Assembly (NCBI GenBank): GCA_017962965.1
Contig: JAGCUI010000029.1
Coordinates: 1 to 64,000, forward strand
Length of the DNA: 64,000 nucleotides
Direction: 5' to 3'
Source: Treponema sp.
GTDB lineage: Bacteria; Spirochaetota; Spirochaetia; Treponematales; Treponemataceae
This document shows positions 1 through 9,035 of this stretch, piece after piece; the first letter of the stretch is position 1, and the number at the start of each line of letters is the position of its first letter. A model generated the notes under the pieces. It was not told where the DNA came from, did no database searches, and saw nothing but the letters and a program-made list of their open reading frames with translations. Both the position numbers and the translations under genes were made by a program.

Positions 1-2
1 AC

Positions 3-3000
3 AACGAAGAAGCCTATGAAAATGCTCTGATTGAGTTGTTCCAGAATATGGGATGGGAGCATGTTTATGGGCCGGACATTGAGCGCGACTGGCATTCTCC
101 CCTGTATGATTCCGTTCTTGAAGATTCTATTCGTCATATTAATCCTACGGCCGCACCTGCCGCAATAGATGAGGCTCTTCTTAAACTCCGAAATTTTGAA
201 AATGCTGAACTCAAAAAGAAGAATGCTGTTTTTATGGAATACCTGCAGAATGGTATTGAAGTAAGTTATCATGAAAACGGTGAAAGTAAATCGACCATCA
301 TTTATATTGCTGACTTTGAAAATGCCGGAAAACCTGATGACAAGAACTCTTATATCGTTGCAAATCAGTGGACATTTATAGAAAATTCAACCAAACGTCC
401 TGATATTCTGCTTTTCTTAAACGGACTTCCTGTTTGTCTTTTTGAATTAAAATCTCCTAGTCGTGAGCAGACTGATGCAAGCGAAGCATATACACAAATC
501 AGAAACTACATGCAGGAAATTCCTAGCATGTTTATTTACAACTGTATTTGTGTAATGAGCGACCAGCTTACAAGCAAAGCCGGAACTATCACAAGTGGTG
601 AAGACCGCTTTATGGAATGGAAAACAAAAGACGGTAATCTTGAATCAAATGCTTTTGCAGATTTTACAACTTTCTTTGAAGGTATTTTCCAGAAAGATCG
701 TCTGCTTGATATCATCAAAAACTTTATCTGTTTTAATAACGACGGAATTAATTCTTATAAAATTCTTGCGGGGTACCATCAGTATTTTGCTGTTCGTAAG
801 GCTGTTGAACGAACTAAGCTTGCAGTAGGCGGGGACGGAAAAATCGGTGTGTTCTGGCATACTCAAGGGTCTGGCAAATCTCTTTCTATGGTTTTCTATG
901 CACATCTTTTGCAGCAGGCAATTGATTCTCCAACCATTGTTGTTATTACAGACCGCAATGATCTTGATAATCAGCTTTATACTCAGTTCTGTAACTGTAA
1001 AGATTTCTTACGTCAGGAACCTGTTCAGGCAGAAAGCCGTGAGCATCTTAAATCTCTTCTTGAAGGACGTAAGGCAAACGGAATTATTTTTACTACAATG
1101 CAGAAGTTTGAGGAGAGCGATGAACCACTTAGCGACAGAAAGAATATTATCGTAATGGCTGATGAAGCACACCGTGGTCAGTATGGACTTACTGAAAAAA
1201 TCAAAACTACAAAAGATGAGAATGGAAATCTGATAGCTCACCGCACAATTGGTACTGCCAGAATTATCCGCGATAGTCTCCCAAATGCAAGTTACATTGG
1301 TTTTACAGGTACACCAATTTCCCGCGAAGACCGCAGCACCATCGAAGTCTTTGGAGACTACATTGATATCTACGATATGACTCAGGCTGTAGAAGATGGT
1401 GCAACTCGTCCTGTTTATTATGAAAGTCGTGTTATAAAACTTAAGCTTGATGATAAAGTTCTTGCTCAGATTGACGCCGAATACAGTGCTCTTGCTCAGA
1501 ATGCTGATGAAGAAGTTATTGAAAAGAGTAAACATGAACTTGGCAAAATGGAAGAAATCCTTGGCAACGAAAAAACAATCAACTCGCTTGTTGATGATAT
1601 TCTTAATCACTACGAAAATGAACGCCAGTATCTTTATACCGGAAAGGCAATGATTGTTGCTTATAATCGTTCTATTGCGATGAAGATTTTTAATCGTATT
1701 CTGGAACTACGGCCGGGCTGGGCGGGGACTTCAAAGGTGGTTTCGACAGGCTCAACCACCGTAACAGTGCCTGGTGATGATGCTCGCGTTGCTGTTGTAA
1801 TGACAGAAAGCAACAAAGATCCGGAAGAATGGCGTTCAATAATTGGAAACAAACATCGCAAACAGGAACTTGCTACTCGCTTTAAGGATGATTCAAGTCC
1901 TCTTAAAATCGCAATCGTAGTTGATATGTGGCTTACCGGTTTTGATGTTCCTTCTCTTGCCACAATGTATGTTTATAAGCCAATGGAAAGCTACAACCTT
2001 ATGCAGGCAATTGCCCGAGTAAATCGTGTCTTCAAAGATAAGGAAGGTGGTCTTGTAGTTGATTATGTTGGAATTGCAACCGCTCTTAAGCAGGCAATGA
2101 ATGACTACACAGTTCGCGACCGTCAGAATTATGGCGAAATGGATGTAGCAAAACGAGCATTCCCTAAGTTCCAGGAAAAACTTGAAATCTGTCGTGACCT
2201 TTTCTTTGGTTATGATTATACACCTTTCTATGAAGGTTCAGACTTACAGCGCGGTATGACAATCAGTGGAGCTGTAAACTTTATTGTTGCTCCTGCAAAA
2301 GAAGAACAAAAACAAACCTTCATTAAAGAAGCGCTAATGCTCAAACAATCCCTTTCACTTTGTTCTTCGATGGTAAAAGAACATATGAGACTCGAAGCAG
2401 CTTTCTTTGAATCTGTTCGTGTTCTTGTAATGCGCATTTTGTATAATCCACCTGGAAAGAAATTCTCTCTCAAAGAAATTAACGAACGCATAAATGAACT
2501 TCTTAAGCAATCGGTAAAATCAGACGGCGTAATAAATCTTTTCTCTGATGTTGGCGAAAAAGTGAATCTATTTGATCCTTCATTCCTCGAAAATATTGCC
2601 AAGATGAAAGAAAAGAATCTGGCTGTTGAAATGCTCAAGAAATTAATTGAAGAACAGGTAAAAATTTACAAGCGAACAAACCTTGTAAAATCAGAAGCCT
2701 TCAGTGAATTGATTCAGCAAACCTTAAACCGTTACTTGAATGCAATGCTCACAAATGAGGAAGTTATTCAGGAACTCTTAAAACTTGCAAAAGAAATGAT
2801 GCATGCTAATGAAGAAGGAAACCTTCTTGGGCTTACCGACGAAGAACTTGCCTTTTATGATGCCCTCACAAAACCAGAAGCTGTAAAAGATTTCTATACT
2901 GACGAAGAACTTGTAGCTCTTACAAAAGAACTCACAGAAACTCTGCGCAAAAACAAAACAATAGACTGGCAGAAAAAAGAATCAGCCAGAGCAAAAATGC

Positions 3001-3140
3001 GCATGATTGTAAAAAAGCTTCTTAAGAAATACCGCTATCCGCCAGAAGGTCAGGAAGATGCACTTAAAACAGTTATCAGCCAGTGTGAACTTTGGACTGA
3101 TAATGTGGCTTCTTATAATGAAGTTGAATCTGCTTTTTAG
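3..3140 (+). CDS. hsdR: Type I restriction enzyme R subunit (5'-truncated by window edge)
   Basis: This is the motor and nuclease subunit of a type I restriction system, which cuts unmodified DNA after ATP-driven translocation. The frame is open to the window edge (N-E-E-A-Y-E-N-A-L-I-E-L precedes the first possible start at base 36), so the gene begins upstream. The N-terminal nuclease domain shows P-D-I-L-L-F...F-E-L-K. The helicase part follows, with Walker A TQGSGKS, the DEAH box ADEAHRGQYG and the TGTP motif. The helicase C-lobe contains MWLTGFDVPSL and QAIARVNRV. A helical C-terminal region completes it. The partner hsdM and hsdS genes are not in the window and are presumably upstream. 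About 20 residues near bases 1715-1790 look inserted relative to the family (listed separately). No frameshift is seen, so the subunit may be functional. Confidence 0.95.
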   Translation, partial: NEEAYENALIELFQNMGWEHVYGPDIERDWHSPLYDSVLEDSIRHINPTAAPAAIDEALLKLRNFENAELKKKNAVFMEYLQNGIEVSYHENGESKSTIIYIADFENAGKPDDKNSYIVANQWTFIENSTKRPDILLFLNGLPVCLFELKSPSREQTDASEAYTQIRNYMQEIPSMFIYNCICVMSDQLTSKAGTITSGEDRFMEWKTKDGNLESNAFADFTTFFEGIFQKDRLLDIIKNFICFNNDGINSYKILAGYHQYFAVRKAVERTKLAVGGDGKIGVFWHTQGSGKSLSMVFYAHLLQQAIDSPTIVVITDRNDLDNQLYTQFCNCKDFLRQEPVQAESREHLKSLLEGRKANGIIFTTMQKFEESDEPLSDRKNIIVMADEAHRGQYGLTEKIKTTKDENGNLIAHRTIGTARIIRDSLPNASYIGFTGTPISREDRSTIEVFGDYIDIYDMTQAVEDGATRPVYYESRVIKLKLDDKVLAQIDAEYSALAQNADEEVIEKSKHELGKMEEILGNEKTINSLVDDILNHYENERQYLYTGKAMIVAYNRSIAMKIFNRILELRPGWAGTSKVVSTGSTTVTVPGDDARVAVVMTESNKDPEEWRSIIGNKHRKQELATRFKDDSSPLKIAIVVDMWLTGFDVPSLATMYVYKPMESYNLMQAIARVNRVFKDKEGGLVVDYVGIATALKQAMNDYTVRDRQNYGEMDVAKRAFPKFQEKLEICRDLFFGYDYTPFYEGSDLQRGMTISGAVNFIVAPAKEEQKQTFIKEALMLKQSLSLCSSMVKEHMRLEAAFFESVRVLVMRILYNPPGKKFSLKEINERINELLKQSVKSDGVINLFSDVGEKVNLFDPSFLENIAKMKEKNLAVEMLKKLIEEQVKIYKRTNLVKSEAFSELIQQTLNRYLNAMLTNEEVIQELLKLAKEMMHANEEGNLLGLTDEELAFYDALTKPEAVKDFYTDEELVALTKELTETLRKNKTIDWQKKESARAKMRMIVKKLLKKYRYPPEGQEDALKTVISQCELWTDNVASYNEVESAF
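1736..1760. repeat. REP-like palindrome inserted in frame within hsdR
   Basis: Arms GGTGGTT (1736-1742) and AACCACC (1754-1760) are perfect inverted repeats around an 11-base centre, TCGACAGGCTC. The palindrome lies in a GC-rich patch (about 1710-1790) unlike the AT-rich gene around it. It is translated as V-V-S-T-G-S-T-T-V between two conserved parts of the helicase C-lobe. From memory, cores of the form TTCGACAGGCTCA recur as dispersed palindromes in various bacteria. That this is such an element is inference. Confidence 0.55.
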
Positions 3141-3165
3141 TAAAATACACACCAAAAAAGGAAAT

Positions 3166-3576
3166 TTACCACACCTTCCCTCTATTCCTCTTAATCTCGC
3201 TCCTAATTCTCTTGAGCTTTAATTTCTTTTCCTTGCTTGCGAGTGTCGGCTTTGTTTTGATTCTTTTTTTAGGAATAACCAGAGCCTGAACTATCCTGTT
3301 TTCAAGGCGGGAAAGAGCAATTTCACGGTTTCGTTCCTGGAAGCGCTCGTCATCTACATCCAGAAAAAGGCAATCCTCTTTATTTATAATGGAACAAAGC
3401 TTTGTGCGGATTCTAGAGCGTTCTGCCTCAGTAATTCCGCCTACACACGAAACGGGCAGAACAAGATGAACCTTTGTATTCACCTTGTTCACATTCTGGC
3501 CTCCATTCCCCCCGCTACGTGCAAAGGTCATCTGAGAATTATTGATTATGGATTCGTGTAGTTTTGCTCTGTCCAT
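3166..3576 (-). CDS. arfB: Peptidyl-tRNA hydrolase ArfB (ribosome rescue)
   Basis: A release-factor-like protein of 136 residues, the usual ArfB/YaeJ length. The GGQ motif sits in GGNGGQNVNKVNTKVHL near residues 22-38, where family members hydrolyse peptidyl-tRNA in the ribosomal P site. There is no codon-recognition domain, and the C-terminus is strongly basic, ending R-N-R-G-K-V-W, as needed to enter the empty mRNA channel of stalled ribosomes. It is the last gene of a minus-strand run, 42 bases after the small membrane protein gene. It converges on hsdR with a 25-base gap in which no terminator hairpin is visible. Confidence 0.9.
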   Translation of the reverse strand: MDRAKLHESIINNSQMTFARSGGNGGQNVNKVNTKVHLVLPVSCVGGITEAERSRIRTKLCSIINKEDCLFLDVDDERFQERNREIALSRLENRIVQALVIPKKRIKTKPTLASKEKKLKLKRIRSEIKRNRGKVW

Positions 3577-3618
3577 GAGGTTTGATGATTTTTAAATGAG
3601 TGAAAATAAATTAAAAAA

Positions 3619-3936
3619 TTATTTCTCTTTCTTAATCTTAATCTGGGCGATCATGTCGGCGTTGATGATGCGGACGGTTTTTTTGTCTTCGATTTTGATG
3701 AGGTTGTTTTCTACTTCCAGGACGGTTCCTGCAAAGCCAGAAAGTCCGCCTTCGCCGTAAAGTTCAACCTGTTTGCCTACACATTCAGAAAGTAATTTTG
3801 ATGTCATAATATTTAATTCTCCTCTTCTCTTTTTGATATTTCGAAGTCTGATTCGTCTCTTGCGGCGATAGTACTGAGGTAAAATCAGGCCAAAGAGAAG
3901 AATCATCATGAAAACAATGTAATAACTTGAAAACAT
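3619..3936 (-). CDS. Small single-pass membrane protein with YajC-like layout
   Basis: The 105-residue protein has one N-terminal membrane helix (about residues 5-20), then a very basic linker (Y-Y-R-R-K-R-R-I-R-L-R). A small beta-rich domain follows (about 45-105), with C-V-G-K-Q-V-E-L-Y-G and I-I-N-A-D-M-I-A-Q-I. The layout resembles YajC, the accessory subunit of the Sec translocon, but the sequence is not a convincing YajC match. A short Sm-like domain protein is an alternative. An internal methionine (M44, in I-M-T-S-K-L-L) could start a shorter soluble form. It lies 21 bases after a diguanylate cyclase gene and 42 bases before arfB, so cotranscription is likely. Function unknown. Confidence 0.6.
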   Translation of the reverse strand: MFSSYYIVFMMILLFGLILPQYYRRKRRIRLRNIKKRRGELNIMTSKLLSECVGKQVELYGEGGLSGFAGTVLEVENNLIKIEDKKTVRIINADMIAQIKIKKEK

Positions 3937-3957
3937 ATTCGGATTATATCAGAATTT

Positions 3958-5619
3958 TTACAATTCTTCAAAACAAACTACGCGGTTTTTGCCGAGCTTT
4001 TTGGCTGCGTACATGGCGGTGTCGGCTTTATCTATCATTTTTTCGTAGCGTTTATTCTGTGTGGTGTAACCAAGGCTGATTGTAACAATGCCCGGGTCCA
4101 TATCATCACGTTTGATTTTAAGATTACGTACAAGCTGAACTAACTCTTCTGCAATCTGCGCCGGTGTTTTTGAATTTATAAAGCTTATTCCCAAAAATTC
4201 TTCCCCACCGTATCTGAAAAAGTACATGTTGTTTTTCTTGCCATACTTTAAAAATGCATTTCCAATCTTTTTAAGACATTCATCGCCGGTTGCGTGTCCA
4301 TAATGGTCATTAAGCATTTTAAAATTATCAATATCCATCATGAACATACTGGTGATATTTTTTACAATTCCGCTCAATGCATTCTGTAAAAGCTCGAACA
4401 TATCCTGGCGGTTTCTTAATCCGGTTAAGAAGTCTGTACGACGGTCTGAATCTGCCTGCTCATATTTTTTGAGTGCTTCTTCAACCATTCTCTTCTGCTT
4501 TTCTGCTTCTTCCAAAGCTTCTGTGAGCATTCGGCGCTGGTTTATATCTTCCTTCATAATATCATTTATGTCGGAATGATAGCCTTTTAAGATATATGTG
4601 TCTTCTCCGGCCTTTTCGCAGTATCCTCCGCAGCGTACAAAAATATCACCTTTAACAGGATGAGTCCAAACATAAGTAAATTCTGCCTGACCGCGGTTTT
4701 TTACATCTTCAATAAAATTCAAAACATCCGGTACCGAAGTATTTTTGATATACGAAAACCAGATTTTATAAGCTTCTTCCTCAGAAAGATTATGATCTGC
4801 ATTTTCTTTTAATAAGCTTAGTACCTTTTCTGTAACTTTAAGACGAGGCTCTGCATCCTTTTTCATCACGATATTCCAGATTTCAACCCCGGCATCCTCT
4901 GCAATATGCTGAAGCTCATTAATGTTTTTAAGGTCATCAATCTGAATCTCAATATTAGCCTTGTTGTATCTTGAAATAAAGGAAAAAACTACGCTGATAA
5001 ATCCAAAGGTAACAAGAGGAGCAATCAAATTTCCAAGTGCATGACGGTATAAAAGCTCCATATCAATCTGGCCGTTTTGAATTACAGAATCATAAATACC
5101 ATGATACTCGGCTTTTACCGGAAGAACTGCATCCTGAGTAAGCTCCACAAAATCCATATTTACATAACCTATTGCAAGTCCAAACGGAATAAAACAAATG
5201 GTTTCGATAAAAATCAAAACAATGCACAAAAGGCCAAGACTTAAGGTAAATTTCCAGCTGCAGTATCTTACTGAATATGCAACACAAAAAATAAACAAAG
5301 GCCACACAATAGCTCTCATACTCAAAGAAGCACATACAGCAAGAAAAATGAGACATGTTCCAAGTATATACTCAGAAAGCCTTCCTTCCCCTTTTCGTTT
5401 TAAAACATACAAAGATACACAAAGAACCACAATTTCGGGAATAATGGCAACTAAGAGAAGTAAAAATTTAACGGATGCGGCAGTCTGATCTGCAAAATCA
5501 TTTAAACCATAATACATGGTGCAAATCAGCAGCATGCCAACCAAAATAGTCATCATTTTGGCTGCAAAAATATTTGCATCCTTTATGTTTTTGTTAAGCA
5601 GCTTTTTTGCTAAATCCAT
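3958..5619 (-). CDS. Membrane diguanylate cyclase (6-TM sensor, PAS-like, GGEEF)
   Basis: The protein should make cyclic-di-GMP from two GTP at the inner membrane. Residues about 20-215 contain roughly six hydrophobic helices. A PAS-like segment (about 270-350) includes F-T-Y-V-W-T-H-P-V-K-G, and a charged helix leads into the GGDEF domain (about 385-553). The catalytic motif is GGEEF at 471-475. The GTP and metal-site signature D-I-D-N-F-K-M-L-N-D-H-Y-G-H is intact. The product-inhibition site RxxD, normally ending five residues before GGEEF, is absent (K-N-N-M there), so feedback control by c-di-GMP is probably missing. The signal sensed is unknown. It lies 38 bases downstream of the deaminase gene on the same strand. 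Confidence 0.9.
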   Translation of the reverse strand: MDLAKKLLNKNIKDANIFAAKMMTILVGMLLICTMYYGLNDFADQTAASVKFLLLLVAIIPEIVVLCVSLYVLKRKGEGRLSEYILGTCLIFLAVCASLSMRAIVWPLFIFCVAYSVRYCSWKFTLSLGLLCIVLIFIETICFIPFGLAIGYVNMDFVELTQDAVLPVKAEYHGIYDSVIQNGQIDMELLYRHALGNLIAPLVTFGFISVVFSFISRYNKANIEIQIDDLKNINELQHIAEDAGVEIWNIVMKKDAEPRLKVTEKVLSLLKENADHNLSEEEAYKIWFSYIKNTSVPDVLNFIEDVKNRGQAEFTYVWTHPVKGDIFVRCGGYCEKAGEDTYILKGYHSDINDIMKEDINQRRMLTEALEEAEKQKRMVEEALKKYEQADSDRRTDFLTGLRNRQDMFELLQNALSGIVKNITSMFMMDIDNFKMLNDHYGHATGDECLKKIGNAFLKYGKKNNMYFFRYGGEEFLGISFINSKTPAQIAEELVQLVRNLKIKRDDMDPGIVTISLGYTTQNKRYEKMIDKADTAMYAAKKLGKNRVVCFEEL

Positions 5620-5657
5620 CTATTTAATTATATCATAAGATTATAAATAGAAAAGAA

Positions 5658-6143
5658 TTAATATATAGTTTTTTCAAGTCCGTTATATTCTTCAAAAAGC
5701 TTGAGACAGGCGTCTCTATCTACCTGAGTTAGAAAATCCGTAAAGGCAATTCTTCCGCCAAAAAGCTTATCCAGGGCGCTGTCTCTAAAACCGATGATTG
5801 AATTGTCCTGAATGTTACAGCCGTAATAAACCTTTTCTATGTTTGCCCAAACACAGGCTGCAAGACACATTGAACAAGGTTCTCCGGTTGTATACAAAAC
5901 TGCCCCGGAAAGATCGTAGCTGTCTATATTTTTTTCTGCATCACGAATTGCACTTATTTCGCCGTGACATGTGGAATCCTTATTCACTAAAACGCGGTTA
6001 TGTCCTCGTCCAATAACCTTACCGTCCTTTACAACAACACTGCCAAAAGGTCCTCCGTGCTGATTGTAAATACCTTCCCGCGCTTCGTCGATTGCCAGCT
6101 GCATGAATTCATTTTCTGCCTTATATGCGGCCTTTGGTATCAT
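5658..6143 (-). CDS. guaD: Guanine deaminase-like nucleoside deaminase
   Basis: A zinc-dependent deaminase of the cytidine deaminase fold, 161 residues, cytoplasmic. It carries the two hallmark motifs, C-H-G-E (zinc His and proton-shuttle Glu) and E-P-C-S-M-C (two zinc cysteines). The usual H-A-E is H-G-E here. Overall length, the start H-G-G-P-F-G-S-V-V-V-K-D-G and the C-terminal D-R-D-A-C-L-K-L-F-E pattern fit the bacterial guanine deaminase (GuaD) group better than tRNA adenosine deaminase TadA. It lies 18 bases after glmS, in a run that also holds purC, so purine metabolism fits. The exact base deaminated cannot be told from sequence. Confidence 0.75.
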   Translation of the reverse strand: MIPKAAYKAENEFMQLAIDEAREGIYNQHGGPFGSVVVKDGKVIGRGHNRVLVNKDSTCHGEISAIRDAEKNIDSYDLSGAVLYTTGEPCSMCLAACVWANIEKVYYGCNIQDNSIIGFRDSALDKLFGGRIAFTDFLTQVDRDACLKLFEEYNGLEKTIY

Positions 6144-6161
6144 AAGAACTCCTCTTTCCTC

Positions 6162-8003
6162 TTACTCAACGGTTACTGATTTTGCAAGGTTTCTAGGCTG
6201 ATCAGGATTATTTCCCTTTAATACAGAACAATAATATGCAAAAAGCTGAGCCGGAATAATCGAAAGGATTGAAGCAAAAATATCTTCTGTTTCAGGTATT
6301 GTAATAACTGTATCTGCGCTGTCTTTAAAGATTGAAGTGTCTCCCTGGCTGATTACCAGAGTTGAAGCACCTCTTGTCTTTACTTCAACAATATTACTGT
6401 TGATTTTTTCGTAAAGCTCACGCTGAGTTGCAAGGGCTACTACCAAAGTATCTGTGTCTATCAAAGCAATTGGTCCGTGCTTAAGCTCTCCTGCGGCAAA
6501 TGCTTCTGAATGCATGTAGCTTACTTCCTTAAGCTTGAGCGCACTTTCGAGACTTGATGCACTGTCTATAAGACGACCAATATAAAAAACCTTGCTTTTA
6601 TTAAAATTCAAAGATGCAAATTTCTGAATTGAGCTCTGATCCTTTAAAACCTGCTCTGATTTTTCAGGGATTGTATAAAGCTCTGCTAAAAGTCTTTCGT
6701 ATTCTGCCTTTGATACAGCACCCTTAATATCTGCCATTTTTAAAGCCAAGAGATAAAGACACATAAGCTGTGTTGTATATGCTTTTGTAGAAGCAACGGC
6801 AATCTCAGGACCAGCCCATGTATAAATTACCTTGTGTGCTTCGCGGCTTACAGTTGAACCAACACAGTTTGTAATAGCAATAACTCTGGCTCCTGCTTCC
6901 TTTGCAAGTCTTAATGCTGCAAGAGTATCAGCTGTTTCTCCAGACTGACTTATTACAATAAAAACGTCCTTATTTGTAAGAATAGGATCTCTGTAACGGA
7001 ATTCGCTGGCTGTATCAACCACAACAGGAACTCGTGCTAATTTTTCAAAAATATATCTTGCTGCAACACCCGCATGATATGCAGTACCGCAGGCTGTAAT
7101 TACAACTCTGTCTGCATTTTTAAAGTCTTCCGAAAAATCCATTTCATCAACTTTAATGTCTACAGGCTTTTTACCGTTCATCACAAGACGAGGGCGAAGT
7201 GTATCTGTTAATGCTTTAGGTTGCTCGTAGATTTCCTTGAGCATAAAGTGTGCATAACCGTTTTTCTCTGCAGAAGAAAGATCCCAGTCTACGTGGAAAG
7301 GCTTTCTGATTACCTTTTCACCGTCTTCTGTATATAAATCTACGTGGTCATTGTATAAAACGGCCATTTCCTTCTGTTCGAGGAAGTATACTTCGCGAGT
7401 GTATTCCAAAACTGCAGGAACGTCGCTGGCAATAAAGTTTTCGTCTTTTCCAAGGCCTACAATTAAAGGACTGTCTTTTCTTGCGGCTACAATTCTATCC
7501 GGATAATCCTTGCACAAAACTCCAAGAGCATAGCTTCCTTCGAGCTTAGTCAAAGTTTTCTGAACTGCCTTAAAAATATCACCTGTTTCTTCGTAATAAT
7601 AATTTACAAGGTGTGCAATAACTTCTGTATCGGTCTGACTTCTGAATACAATTCCTTCCGACTGAAGCTTTTCCTTTAATTTAGCATAATTTTCGATAAT
7701 TCCGTTATGAACTACTGCGATGGAACCGCTTACGTTTGTGTGAGGATGTGCATTAATGTCGCTTGGTTCTCCGTGTGTTGCCCATCTTGTGTGGCCGATT
7801 CCAATGCTTCCTCTAATAACCTGTTTTGAAACCTGTTCTTCCAAGAATTTTAATGCACCCTTTGCCTTTTGAACAACAATGTTTTCATCAGACAAAACTG
7901 CAATTCCGGCGCTGTCGTATCCGCGATATTCAAGCTTTTTTAAAGTATTAATTAAAACCGGAGTTGCTTCCTTATTTCCTACATATCCAACGATTCCACA
8001 CAT
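6162..8003 (-). CDS. glmS: Glutamine--fructose-6-phosphate aminotransferase (isomerizing)
   Basis: Makes glucosamine-6-phosphate from fructose-6-phosphate and glutamine, the first step toward UDP-GlcNAc and peptidoglycan. The start M-C-G-I-V-G-Y exposes the N-terminal nucleophile Cys2 of the glutaminase domain (about 1-230). Two SIS sugar-isomerase domains follow, with S-Q-S-G-E-T-A-D-T and the A-S-T-K-A-Y-T-T-Q block. The end L-A-K-S-V-T-V-E is the typical C-tail. The length, 613 residues, is normal. It starts 11 bases after purC ends, so the two are surely cotranscribed. I see no glmS ribozyme fold in that 11-base gap, which is far too short for one. Confidence 0.97.
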   Translation of the reverse strand: MCGIVGYVGNKEATPVLINTLKKLEYRGYDSAGIAVLSDENIVVQKAKGALKFLEEQVSKQVIRGSIGIGHTRWATHGEPSDINAHPHTNVSGSIAVVHNGIIENYAKLKEKLQSEGIVFRSQTDTEVIAHLVNYYYEETGDIFKAVQKTLTKLEGSYALGVLCKDYPDRIVAARKDSPLIVGLGKDENFIASDVPAVLEYTREVYFLEQKEMAVLYNDHVDLYTEDGEKVIRKPFHVDWDLSSAEKNGYAHFMLKEIYEQPKALTDTLRPRLVMNGKKPVDIKVDEMDFSEDFKNADRVVITACGTAYHAGVAARYIFEKLARVPVVVDTASEFRYRDPILTNKDVFIVISQSGETADTLAALRLAKEAGARVIAITNCVGSTVSREAHKVIYTWAGPEIAVASTKAYTTQLMCLYLLALKMADIKGAVSKAEYERLLAELYTIPEKSEQVLKDQSSIQKFASLNFNKSKVFYIGRLIDSASSLESALKLKEVSYMHSEAFAAGELKHGPIALIDTDTLVVALATQRELYEKINSNIVEVKTRGASTLVISQGDTSIFKDSADTVITIPETEDIFASILSIIPAQLFAYYCSVLKGNNPDQPRNLAKSVTVE

Positions 8004-8014
8004 TTTTTCCTGCC

Positions 8015-8875
8015 TTAGTTGTGACAGATTTTAGTCTGACATTCTCTATAAATTGCTGATGTTGTGCTGATAACTTCTGCCGGAACTTCTTTAATGTTTG
8101 GGTCACCTGCAAGATTGTTGTTCTTAAGCCAGTCACGAAGGAACTGTTTGTCGTAAGAAGCAGGGCTTTCACCAATCTTATATTTAGAAAGATCCCAGAA
8201 GCGGCTTGAATCAGGAGTGAGAACTTCATCACCTAAAGTTAATTCACCGTTTTCATCAAGACCAAATTCAAATTTTGTATCTGCAATGATGATTCCGTTT
8301 TTATAAGCGTGTTCATAACATTTGTTGTAAATTTCAAGAGCAACCTTTTCGATTTTTTCTCCAAGATTTTTTCCAGGATATTTCTTTTCAAGGTCTTCCT
8401 TCATAAATTCAATGCTTACGTTAATGTCATGACCTTCTTCTGCTTTTGTAGAAGGAGTTACAATCGGCTTATCAAGCTTTTCTGCCTGCTGATAATCGTG
8501 ATCAAATTTAACACCAAGGAATGTCTTGTCTTTTTTATATGATTCATACATAGAACCGAACATATATCCGCGAACAATGATTTCGTAAGGAAGCATCTTA
8601 AGCTTTTTAACTAAGATTGTGCGTCCTTCAAATTCTGGCTTCTGGAATTCAGCCGGCATGTCCTTTAAATCAACAGAAATCATATGATTTTTTACAATAT
8701 CAGATGTGTAGTTGAACCAGAAGTTAGCAAGGGCATTTAAAACCTTTCCTTTATCTGTGACCATAGTTGGTAAAATAACATCGAATGCAGAGATTCTGTC
8801 TGTTGTTACAATTACCATTCTTCCGTCTTCCAAATCATAAACTTCTCGAACTTTTCCACTAATAATCTTTTTCAT
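8015..8875 (-). CDS. purC: Phosphoribosylaminoimidazole-succinocarboxamide synthase
   Basis: SAICAR synthetase of purine biosynthesis, joining aspartate to CAIR with ATP. The N-terminus K-I-I-S-G-K-V-R-E-V-Y-D-L carries the family's nucleotide loop. The family blocks D-R-I-S-A-F-D, I-V-R-G-Y-M-F-G-S and I-I-A-D-T-K-F-E-F-G-L-D follow, and L-G-D-E-V-L-T-P-D-S-S-R-F-W is intact. At 286 residues it is of the longer bacterial/eukaryotic-like form. It is the first gene of a minus-strand run (purC, glmS, deaminase, GGDEF). It is divergent from the GGDEF fusion gene at 9032 across a 156-base promoter region. Confidence 0.97.
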   Translation of the reverse strand: MKKIISGKVREVYDLEDGRMVIVTTDRISAFDVILPTMVTDKGKVLNALANFWFNYTSDIVKNHMISVDLKDMPAEFQKPEFEGRTILVKKLKMLPYEIIVRGYMFGSMYESYKKDKTFLGVKFDHDYQQAEKLDKPIVTPSTKAEEGHDINVSIEFMKEDLEKKYPGKNLGEKIEKVALEIYNKCYEHAYKNGIIIADTKFEFGLDENGELTLGDEVLTPDSSRFWDLSKYKIGESPASYDKQFLRDWLKNNNLAGDPNIKEVPAEVISTTSAIYRECQTKICHN

Positions 8876-8993
8876 TTACATCCTCTTTTGCCAATTGTTT
8901 ATATTTAATAAAAATATGACGAAAACAGTATATTTTATTTGTTAAAAGTTTTCTACTATGTTAAAATTAGAATGTTATACTTGCTTTTCGTTG

Positions 8994-9035
8994 TATAATA
9001 AGAGAATGGAGTTGATGAAAGGAGACCGCTTTTGA
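8994..9035 (+). promoter_or_regulatory. Candidate -10 box, short leader ORF and strong RBS before the TTG start at 9032
   Basis: TATAAT at 8994-8999 is a perfect -10 hexamer, but no good -35 is seen 16-18 bases upstream. AAAGGAG (9018-9024) is a strong ribosome binding site seven bases before TTG 9032, and it decides that unusual start. An ATG at 9006, about where transcription would begin, opens a nine-codon ORF (M-E-L-M-K-G-D-R-F) whose TGA at 9033-9035 overlaps the TTG. Whether the leader is translated is unknown. Confidence 0.4.

Noticed and set aside
7990-8020. glmS ribozyme ahead of glmS
   Set aside because: Only 11 bases separate purC and glmS, so there is no room for the ribozyme.
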